Origin: JACDBZ01 sp036262075 | Lineage (GTDB): Bacteria; Chloroflexota; Limnocylindria; QHBO01 | DNA: 21,093 nucleotides | Assembly: GCA_036262075.1 (NCBI GenBank) | Contig: DATAJO010000009.1 | Location: forward strand, 1 to 21,093 | Direction of reading: 5' to 3' | In this document: piece by piece, positions 14,164 to 21,093 of the stretch | How positions within the stretch are numbered: position 1 is the first letter of the stretch | Layout of the letters: each line of letters begins with the position of its first letter | Position numbers and translations under genes: made by a program | The notes under the pieces: generated by a model | What the model was told of the DNA's origin: nothing | The model's input: the letters and a program-made list of their open reading frames with translations, nothing else | The model's database searches: none

Positions 14164-14299
14164 CATGCCCGCTCGTGGCGTCGGGCGGGATGGCCTCATC
14201 GTTCGTGTCGGGGGATGTACGGTAGATACGCAGGACGGCACGAATCGGCTCATCGTTGCGTCGGAATCTTCGGGCTTTCGAGATCGCTCGCCGACCGGC

Positions 14300-14305
14300 T
14301 AGGCT
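14300..14305 (+). promoter_or_regulatory. -10-like hexamer 6 nt before the MetE-like start
   Basis: TAGGCT ends exactly 6 nt before the ATG at 14312, and there is no SD sequence. This spacing places the transcription start at or next to the start codon and suggests a leaderless mRNA. No clear -35 box lies 16-18 nt upstream. The rest of the clpC/MetE-like divergent gap (14111-14311) shows nothing else clear. Confidence 0.45.
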
Positions 14306-14311
14306 GCGCGC

Positions 14312-15373
14312 ATGACGCTTCCCACAGAGCCGATCGGGAGTATTCCGAGGCCTCCCGAGCTGCTGCAGGCCATGCAGGCGGCCGCTGCCGACGAACTGTC
14401 AGCAGAGGATCTGGCCGCACATTTCGACGGCGCCGTGCGTGACACCATCGCGCGCATGGAGGCGACTGGATCCCCCGTCCTCACCGACGGAGAGCAACGG
14501 AAGCCGAGCTTCGCCACCTATCCGATCCATGGGCTGGCATCGATCGTGGCGGGGGGCGTGACGATCCCGTTCGAGGACGGTCATACCCGGCAGCTGCCGC
14601 TGCTGACGGCGGGACCGTTCAAGTATGCCACGCAGGCGTGGACCTATCTCGACGCGGTCCAGCCGATGACCTCGCGGCCGCTGAAGCAGGCGGTCATCTC
14701 CGCATCGGCGCTCAGCCTGGTCTATCCATCCGACGGCATCGACGGCTACGCGCGCGAGGCGTTCCTCGACGACCTCGTGAGCGAGGCCCTGGCCGAGATC
14801 CGCGGCTGTCTCGCCCGCGGCGCGATCGTGCAGATCGACTTCACCGAGGCTCGCCTGTCGCTCAAGCTCGACCCGTCGGGCGGGCTGCTGTCGGCCTTCG
14901 TCGACCTCAACAACCGGGTCCTCGACCAGCTGACCGATGACGAGCGGCGCCGCGTCGGCGTCCACACCTGCCCCGGCGGCGACCAGGACTCGACCCACAG
15001 CGCCGACGTCCCGTACGGGCAGCTGCTGCCGACGCTGTTCCGGATGAACGTCGGGAACTTCTACGTGCAGCTGGCGAGCGAGGCCGATCGGCCCTCGGTC
15101 CTCCGCATCCTGGCCGAGCAGGCCACCGGCGACCGGCGCATCTTCGTCGGCGTGACCGACCCGATCGATCCACGGGTCGAGACCGCGGACGAGGTCAGGG
15201 ACCGGGTCCTCGAGGCGGCCAGCTACATCGACCCGGAGCACCTCGGCTCGACCGACGACTGCGGCTTCTCGCCGTTCGGCGACGACACGTCGACGTCGCG
15301 CGACACGGCGTTCGCGAAGATCGCCGCCCGGGTGGAAGGTACCGCGATGGCGTCCGAGGCGCTCGGAATCTAG
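14312..15373 (+). CDS. cobalamin-independent methionine synthase II (MetE C-terminal-like) family protein
   Basis: The 353-residue product is a single TIM-barrel like the C-terminal catalytic half of MetE; the N-terminal half of full MetE is missing. It begins TLPTEPIGSIPRPPELL, a typical start of this short family. Zinc ligands can be aligned: His218 and Cys220 in VGVHTCPGGD, and Cys317 in LGSTDDCGFSPFGDD. In the strand that usually reads LLE before the acidic metal/substrate Glu, this protein has YVQLASE, so the Glu appears replaced by Gln or shifted. Methyl transfer from a folate or corrinoid donor to a thiol is the family role; the real substrate is unknown. It is transcribed away from clpC, and its stop codon forms the loop of a hairpin shared with rpsA. 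Confidence 0.85.
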   Translation: MTLPTEPIGSIPRPPELLQAMQAAAADELSAEDLAAHFDGAVRDTIARMEATGSPVLTDGEQRKPSFATYPIHGLASIVAGGVTIPFEDGHTRQLPLLTAGPFKYATQAWTYLDAVQPMTSRPLKQAVISASALSLVYPSDGIDGYAREAFLDDLVSEALAEIRGCLARGAIVQIDFTEARLSLKLDPSGGLLSAFVDLNNRVLDQLTDDERRRVGVHTCPGGDQDSTHSADVPYGQLLPTLFRMNVGNFYVQLASEADRPSVLRILAEQATGDRRIFVGVTDPIDPRVETADEVRDRVLEAASYIDPEHLGSTDDCGFSPFGDDTSTSRDTAFAKIAARVEGTAMASEALGI

Positions 15374-15383
15374 TCCGAGCGCC
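15358..15383. terminator. bidirectional hairpin between convergent MetE-like gene and rpsA
   Basis: GGCGCTCGGA and TCCGAGCGCC pair perfectly (10 bp) around a 6-nt loop ATCTAG that contains the stop codon of the MetE-like gene. The rpsA stop lies 10 nt beyond. The symmetric stem can fold in both transcripts. No T-tract is present on either side. Confidence 0.55.
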
Positions 15384-15393
15384 CGTCCCGCGC

Positions 15394-17343
15394 TCAGGCC
15401 TTGGCGTCCTCCGCGTCGCCCTCGCCCGCCTCCTCGGCGGCGGGGGCCTCGTCGGCCTGGGCTGCCGGTTCGTCGGCGGCCGGGGCCTCGTCGGCCTTGG
15501 CTGCCGGTTCCTCGGCTGCCGGGGCCTCGGCGGCGGCGGGGGCCTCATCGGCCTCGGCGGCCTTGGCTGCCGGTTCGTCGGCGGCAGGGGCCTCGGTGGC
15601 GGTGGGGGCCTCATCGGCCTCGGCCTCGGCGCTGGCGTTGCGCGACCGGAACTGGTCGAGCAGGCCCGACTCGGCGAACGCGGCGGCCATCGTGTTGTCG
15701 ATCCCGCCCTCCGGCTCGGCGGTCGCGTCCTCGGGACGGTAGTCGTACCGCTCCCGGCGGCCGCCACCGCGCTCGCGACGGGGGCGCTCCTCGCGGGCCG
15801 CGGGCGCCGGCCGGTCCTCGGCCTGCTTCAGGCTCAGGCCCAGCCGATGGCGCTCGGAGTCGAGGCTGATGATCCGCAGCTTGACCTGCTGGCCCTCCTG
15901 GACGACGTCGCCCGGATGCGCGACGCGCTGGTGGGACAGCTCGCTGATATGGATCAGGCCCTCGAGGCCCTCCTCGACACGGACGAAGGCCCCGAAGTTC
16001 ACGAGCTTCGTGACCGTGCCCTCGATGACGTCGCCGATCTTGTACTTCGCGACCGACTCCTGCCACGGATCGGGCTGGAGGCGGCGGATCGAGAGGCTGA
16101 TCCGGCCGCGCTCGTGGTTGATGTCGATGACCTCGGCCTCGACCTCGTCACCGATCTGGTAGGCGGTCTCCGGGTTGTTGACCTTGTTCCAGGACAGCTC
16201 GCTCTTGTGGACGAGGCCGTCGATGCCTCCCAGGTCGACGAAGACGCCGAACGGGGCGATCGAGCGGACCACGCCCTTCACGCGCTGGCCGGTCTCGAGG
16301 CTGCTGAACAGCTCGTCGCGCTTCTCGCGACGCTCCTCGTACAGCGCCACCTTCTCCGACAGGATGAGCCGGTTCGCCTTGCGGTTGACCTCGAGGATCT
16401 TCAGCCGCAGCGTGCGGCCGACGAACGGCTGCAGCTTCTCGGCGATCTCCTGGGCGGCGTCGCGTGGCTGCTCGTCGCGCGGGCGGCGCGGGAAGTCGAC
16501 GATCTGGGAGATCGGCACGAAGCCACGCACGCCGAGGTCGACGATGAGGCCGCCCTTGTTGTGGTCGATGACCCGGGCCTCGACGATCTCGCCCGCGTCG
16601 AAGCGCTCCTGCATCGCGCGCCACTTGCGCTCGAGGCCGGCACGACGCAGCGAGAGGACGGCGTGGCCCTCGGGCGACTCGGGCTGGAGGACGTAGACGA
16701 GGACCTGGCTGCCGACCTCGATCTCGGGTCGGGCCTCCTCGCCGTCGCGCGGGCCGCGGCGGTTCATGAGCTCGCGGTTGCTGACGACGCCCTCGCTCTT
16801 GCCGCCGAAGTCGACGAGGATCTCGTCGGGGTCGATCCGGACGACGGTGCCCTCGACGACGTCACCGTGCTTGAGGCTCTTCACCTCGTGGTCGGGGTGG
16901 TCGAGCAGCTCGGCCATCGTCATCGGCTCGTCCGCCTCGGCGGCGGGTGCCGTCGACACGTCGCTGGCGGGCGCGTCGCCGGCCGGGGCGGGTGCCTCGC
17001 CGGCTGCCGCCGGCGCGTCATCGGCCGTTGCGGCAGGCTCGGAGGCTGGTGCCTCTGCAGCGGCCTCGGTCTCGGCGGCATCGGCGGCGGCCGGGGCCTC
17101 TCCGGCCTCATCGACGACGCCGTTCGTCGGCGTCGCGTCCGTCTCAGCCTCTGCTGCCGCTCCCTCGGCGGGTGCCACCTCGTCGGTCGTCTCCTCGGTG
17201 GTGGCCGTCGCGTCCGCAGTGGCGACCGGGGCCGTGGCCTCGGTGTCCTCCTGCGTCGCGGGCTGCTCGGCCACCGTCACGGCCGCCTCATCGGTCGGCT
17301 CGGGGGTGGCGCTGCGCGTCGCCTCGTTCGTGTCGTCGGTCAA
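15394..17343 (-). CDS. rpsA: 30S ribosomal protein S1
   Basis: S1 binds mRNA on the small subunit and helps initiate on structured messages. The 649-residue product has four S1 (OB-fold) repeats: about 158-234, 249-332 (AGEIVEARVIDHNKGGLIVDLGVRGFVPISQI), 350-421 (TGQRVKGVVRSIAPFGVFVDLGGIDGLVHKSEL) and 435-506 (IGDVIEGTVTKLVNFGAFVRVEEGLEGLIHISEL). Repeats 3 and 4 are the best conserved. They are flanked by an acidic Ala/Glu/Thr-rich N-tail of about 140 residues and a C-tail with an Arg-rich patch (RERGGGRRERYDYR) and an Ala/Glu/Asp/Pro repeat (575-649). The start is TTG at 17341-17343, two codons past an in-frame stop, with AGGAG 11 nt upstream; no ATG fits. It is divergent from the glycosylase gene. 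Confidence 0.93.
   Translation of the reverse strand: MTDDTNEATRSATPEPTDEAAVTVAEQPATQEDTEATAPVATADATATTEETTDEVAPAEGAAAEAETDATPTNGVVDEAGEAPAAADAAETEAAAEAPASEPAATADDAPAAAGEAPAPAGDAPASDVSTAPAAEADEPMTMAELLDHPDHEVKSLKHGDVVEGTVVRIDPDEILVDFGGKSEGVVSNRELMNRRGPRDGEEARPEIEVGSQVLVYVLQPESPEGHAVLSLRRAGLERKWRAMQERFDAGEIVEARVIDHNKGGLIVDLGVRGFVPISQIVDFPRRPRDEQPRDAAQEIAEKLQPFVGRTLRLKILEVNRKANRLILSEKVALYEERREKRDELFSSLETGQRVKGVVRSIAPFGVFVDLGGIDGLVHKSELSWNKVNNPETAYQIGDEVEAEVIDINHERGRISLSIRRLQPDPWQESVAKYKIGDVIEGTVTKLVNFGAFVRVEEGLEGLIHISELSHQRVAHPGDVVQEGQQVKLRIISLDSERHRLGLSLKQAEDRPAPAAREERPRRERGGGRRERYDYRPEDATAEPEGGIDNTMAAAFAESGLLDQFRSRNASAEAEADEAPTATEAPAADEPAAKAAEADEAPAAAEAPAAEEPAAKADEAPAADEPAAQADEAPAAEEAGEGDAEDAKA
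15411..15621. repeat. low-complexity repeat in the 3' end of rpsA
   Basis: Imperfect repeats of about 30-60 bp built from GGCTGCCGGTTC and GGGGCCTCGTCGGC blocks encode the S1 tail (ADEAPAA, EEPAAKADEAPAA and related units). They are in frame and belong to the protein. They are not a CRISPR array because no spacers separate the units. Confidence 0.8.
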
Positions 17344-17386
17344 GTGTCAATACGCTCCTGTCGAAAGTGTCCGCTGGACAACGACA

Positions 17387-17409
17387 ACGCCCTCCACGCG
17401 GGAGGGCGT
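17387..17409 (-). promoter_or_regulatory. hairpin in rpsA 5' leader
   Basis: ACGCCCTCC and GGAGGGCGT pair perfectly (9 bp, 5-nt loop), ending 43 nt before the rpsA start codon. The transcript then reads TGTCGTTGTCC, a weak T-rich run. It may be an attenuator or a structure used in S1 feedback control. No known S1 leader class was matched. Confidence 0.45.
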
Positions 17410-17532
17410 CCAACACCGCCGTTGCGATCAGGTGCTGCCTGCTGTCTCGTGACGGACGGTGCTCCTTCCTGCTTGCCGACGGATCGACGCGCTCGCGCGC
17501 GACTATGGGGTTGTCTGCCACACGGCCCGAGT

Positions 17533-17541
17533 AGCATACCA
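17533..17541 (-). promoter_or_regulatory. candidate extended -10 promoter for rpsA
   Basis: On the minus strand TGGTATGCT reads as TGn followed by the hexamer TATGCT, an extended -10 element, about 190 nt before the rpsA start. The -35 region is poor. A TTGTCT at 17511-17516 on the plus strand may belong to the divergent glycosylase gene, so the two promoters could overlap. Confidence 0.35.
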
Positions 17542-17565
17542 TACGGTCAATGGGGTCCCTTTCGC

Positions 17566-18384
17566 ATGCCTGAGCTTCCGGACCTCACCGTCGTCGCCGA
17601 GGAGCTCGACCGACGCGTGGCCGGCCGGACCGTCCTCGAGGCCACCGCCCCCACGCCGATCCTCGTGCGCGCCACGCCCGAGGAGCTCGCCGCCCTCGCC
17701 GGCACCCGCCTCGGCTCCGCCCGCCGCCGCGGGAAGTTCCTGCTCCTGCCGTTCGCGTCGGACGCCGGCACCGTCCGCGTCTTGGCCGCGAACCCGATGC
17801 TCGCCGGCCGCTTCTGGCTCACGGCGCCGAAGGACCGGGTCCGCGCCCGCACCGGGCTGCGCCTGCGGCTCGACGGCGACCTCGACCTGCGCTACGTCGA
17901 CCGCGAGATGCTCGGCAAGCTCTACCTCGTCGATCCCGATGCGCTCGACGACATCCCCGGCTGGTCCGAGATGGGCCCGGACGCCGACGACCCCGAGCTC
18001 ACCCTCGAGGCCTTCCGTCAGCGGATCCGTCGCCACCCGGGCGAGCTGAAGCCGCTGCTCCGCAACCCACGCTTCGTGGCCGGCATCGGCAACGCGTACA
18101 GCGACGAGATCCTGTGGCACGCCCGCCTGGCGCCGTTCCGGCGCCGGAGCACGCTCTCCGACGAGGATATCGAGCGGCTCTACCACGCCATGCGCGACGT
18201 CCTGGCCGATGCGACCCGGCGCGTCCGGGCGTCGGTGCCGCCGAACATCGAGACCCAGGACCGCTCGTTCCTCGAGGTCCACCTGCGCGGCGGAGAGCCC
18301 TGCCCGCGCTGCGGGCGCGAGCTGCGCCAGATCGGCGGACGGGAGGCGACGACGTTCTGCCGGAGCTGCCAGCCGCCGATGTGA
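17566..18384 (+). CDS. Fpg/Nei family DNA glycosylase (MutM-like)
   Basis: A 272-residue bifunctional glycosylase/AP lyase of the Fpg/Nei family. After Met removal the catalytic Pro and Glu are present (MPELPDL), and Lys57 in RRRGKFLLL is at the family position. The helix-two-turn-helix region reads PRFVAGIGNAYSDEILWHARLAP. The C-terminal zinc finger is CPRCGRELRQIGGREATTFCRSC (Cys-x2-Cys...Cys-x2-Cys). Two substrate-reading segments differ from classical MutM: HLGMxG is ANPMLAG, and DPRRFG is DREMLG. It therefore belongs to the PELPD subfamily, and activity on 8-oxoguanine should not be assumed. The ATG at 17566 is fixed by the invariant PEL N-terminus; the frame is open far upstream only as the antisense of rpsA. 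It converges on the LysM gene. Confidence 0.92.
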   Translation: MPELPDLTVVAEELDRRVAGRTVLEATAPTPILVRATPEELAALAGTRLGSARRRGKFLLLPFASDAGTVRVLAANPMLAGRFWLTAPKDRVRARTGLRLRLDGDLDLRYVDREMLGKLYLVDPDALDDIPGWSEMGPDADDPELTLEAFRQRIRRHPGELKPLLRNPRFVAGIGNAYSDEILWHARLAPFRRRSTLSDEDIERLYHAMRDVLADATRRVRASVPPNIETQDRSFLEVHLRGGEPCPRCGRELRQIGGREATTFCRSCQPPM

Positions 18385-18402
18385 TCCGGTACGTGCCCGT
18401 CC

Positions 18403-19116
18403 CTACGGGATGACGAGCACGTCGCCGATGATGATCTCGTTCGGATCCTCGATGTCGTTGGCCGCCTGGAGGGCCGCCACCGACACGCCGAACTGCTGGG
18501 CGATGGCCGCCAGGGTGTCGCCCTCCTGCACGACGTACGTCCGCTGGGTCGGTACCGGCGTGGCCGGCGGCGGCGAGGGGGTCGGCGGCGGGGTCGGCTG
18601 CGGCGTCGCCGACTCCACGGGCATCTCCGACGGGCTCGGCGTTGGATTCGCGGTCGGACGCGGTGTCGACCGGGGAGTGACGACCGGCGTGGTCGTCGGC
18701 GTGGACGTCGCCGAAGCGGCGCCGGTCGCCCCCGTTGCCGCAAGGCTGCCGGCGACGATCGCCGTGCCCGCGACGCAGGCGCCGAGGACGAGGCCTGCCG
18801 CGGCGAGCCCGCTCCGCGACCGACGGGCACGGCCGGCCATGCCCCGCCAGGCCGGCTCGGGCGCGATGACGAGCCGCGTCGAGCGGAACCCGTCGCCGAT
18901 GGCGCCCGAGCCGGGAACGGCGAGCGCGCCGCGACCGACGAAGGCGAGGTAGCGCTCGCAGCGGGTGTGCGAGGTGTTCAGGCACAGGCGCGACTGGCGG
19001 TCGCGCTCGAGGGTGCCGGGGGGGTCGACGGCGAAGCACCGATGGCCGGGGTCGACCCCATCGACCGCCGTGCGGCGGTCCGCTCCCAGTGCGAGCAGCG
19101 GGCAGACCCGATCCAC
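18403..19116 (-). CDS. LysM-domain membrane-anchored protein with N-terminal Cys/His cluster
   Basis: The product has 237 residues from GTG at 19114-19116. The N-terminal ~55 residues form a Cys/His cluster (VCPLLAL...GHRCFAV...QSRLCLNTSHTRCERYLAF), which resembles a short zinc-binding module I associate with Chloroflexota LysM proteins. A basic stretch (GRARRSRS) then leads into one transmembrane helix, GLAAAGLVLGACVAGTAIVAGSLAATG (about 103-128). A Thr/Pro-rich linker of about 60 residues follows. The C-terminal LysM domain is YVVQEGDTLAAIAQQFGVSVAALQAANDIEDPNEIIIGDVLVIP. The layout implies a cytoplasmic cluster and an outer, glycan-binding LysM. It lies just after the rRNA operon terminator on the same strand and may be read as a leaderless mRNA. 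Confidence 0.88.
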   Translation of the reverse strand: MDRVCPLLALGADRRTAVDGVDPGHRCFAVDPPGTLERDRQSRLCLNTSHTRCERYLAFVGRGALAVPGSGAIGDGFRSTRLVIAPEPAWRGMAGRARRSRSGLAAAGLVLGACVAGTAIVAGSLAATGATGAASATSTPTTTPVVTPRSTPRPTANPTPSPSEMPVESATPQPTPPPTPSPPPATPVPTQRTYVVQEGDTLAAIAQQFGVSVAALQAANDIEDPNEIIIGDVLVIP

Positions 19117-19122
19117 GCGCCG

Positions 19123-19128
19123 AGCATA
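19123..19128 (-). promoter_or_regulatory. -10-like hexamer 6 nt before the LysM gene start
   Basis: TATGCT on the minus strand ends exactly 6 nt before the GTG start at 19116, and no SD sequence is present. As for the MetE-like gene, this fits a leaderless mRNA. The hexamer overlaps the T-rich run just past the rRNA terminator hairpin. No clear -35 is seen. Confidence 0.45.
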
Positions 19129-19132
19129 GCAA

Positions 19133-19160
19133 GACCCCGCCGGGCAAACCGGGCGGGGTC
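19133..19160 (-). terminator. rRNA operon terminator after 5S
   Basis: GACCCCGCC pairs with GGCGGGGTC (9 bp, extended by two further pairs after one mismatch) around a four-base loop. On the minus strand the stem is followed by TTGCTATGCT. It lies 24 nt past the 5S 3' end and is the likely end of the rRNA transcript. Confidence 0.7.
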
Positions 19161-19184
19161 GCACTGTGCGCGAGAAATGAAATA

Positions 19185-19302
<118 letters not shown>

Positions 19303-19440
19303 TAGATCTTCAATTGTCGACCCGCGCGCTCGTCGCCGAGGCGCGTCGTCGAAGGTGGAAGCGATCGAATCGTCGAGCCGATGGCATCAGGTGCGCCATC
19401 GGTCCCGAACGCGATCCAGCTGCGTGCTAGTCGCGTGAAC

Positions 19441-21093
<1,653 letters not shown>

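Noticed and set aside
14111..14311. Riboswitch (SAM or cobalamin) before the MetE-like gene
   Set aside because: The apparent leader is only about 6 nt, and no riboswitch core is seen on the plus strand.
15411..15621. Possible CRISPR or satellite array
   Set aside because: Repeats are imperfect, contiguous and in frame with the rpsA tail, with no spacers.
15847..17565. Plus-strand upstream extension of the glycosylase frame
   Set aside because: It is the antisense of rpsA. The glycosylase N-terminus must begin MPEL because the Pro after Met is catalytic.
19303..19440. tRNA in the 23S-5S spacer
   Set aside because: No cloverleaf or TTCGA T-loop is found in the 138 nt.

Overview
The window is about 21 kb of GC-rich bacterial chromosome made almost entirely of housekeeping genes. 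Four traits suggest Chloroflexota, perhaps a Limnocylindria/Ellin6529-like lineage: the fused IspD-IspF enzyme, the YacL-type PIN/TRAM protein, a LysM protein whose N-terminus carries a Cys/His cluster I associate with Chloroflexota, and frequent GTG/TTG starts with weak Shine-Dalgarno (SD) sites. That assignment is inferred from memory of families, not from a search.

Layout, left to right. Positions 1-139 hold the 5' end of a small membrane protein gene. From about 14.1 kb down to 0.3 kb most genes run on the minus strand. Read in the direction of transcription they are clpC, radA, yacL, ispDF, rlmB, tRNA-Thr(TGT), an unknown ORF, tRNA-Tyr, tRNA-Thr(GGT), two unknown ORFs with membrane segments, rpmG, tRNA-Trp, secE, nusG, rplK, rplA, rplJ and rplL. 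This is a condensed version of the Bacillus clpC-radA-disA-yacL-ispD-ispF...rlmB...rpmG-secE-nusG-rplKAJL order, and its tRNA segment matches the E. coli thrU-tyrU-glyT-thrT-tufB order with Gly and tuf missing. At 14.3-15.4 kb a plus-strand MetE-like gene diverges from clpC and converges on rpsA (minus). A plus-strand Fpg/Nei-type DNA glycosylase diverges from rpsA and converges on a minus-strand LysM protein gene. The right end is the distal part of an rRNA operon on the minus strand: 5S rRNA and the 3' 1.65 kb of 23S rRNA.

The genes serve translation (ribosomal proteins L7/L12, L10, L1, L11, L33 and S1; tRNAs; rRNA; rRNA methylation), protein export (SecE), transcription elongation (NusG), protein quality control (ClpC), DNA repair (RadA, glycosylase) and isoprenoid precursor synthesis (IspDF). 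Regulatory sites that can be read include a canonical promoter upstream of rpmG whose -35 box lies in a 16-bp tandem repeat, a strong extended -10 promoter before tRNA-Tyr, an L10-type leader with an attenuator before rplJL, and two genes with a -10-like hexamer exactly 6 nt before the start codon, which suggests leaderless mRNAs.

I found no mobile element, CRISPR array, prophage or defence system. The unusual content is regulatory and evolutionary: the repeated -35 boxes, the collapsed ancient gene order, a compensated 2057:2611 base pair in 23S rRNA, and several proteins with atypical active sites or long tails.
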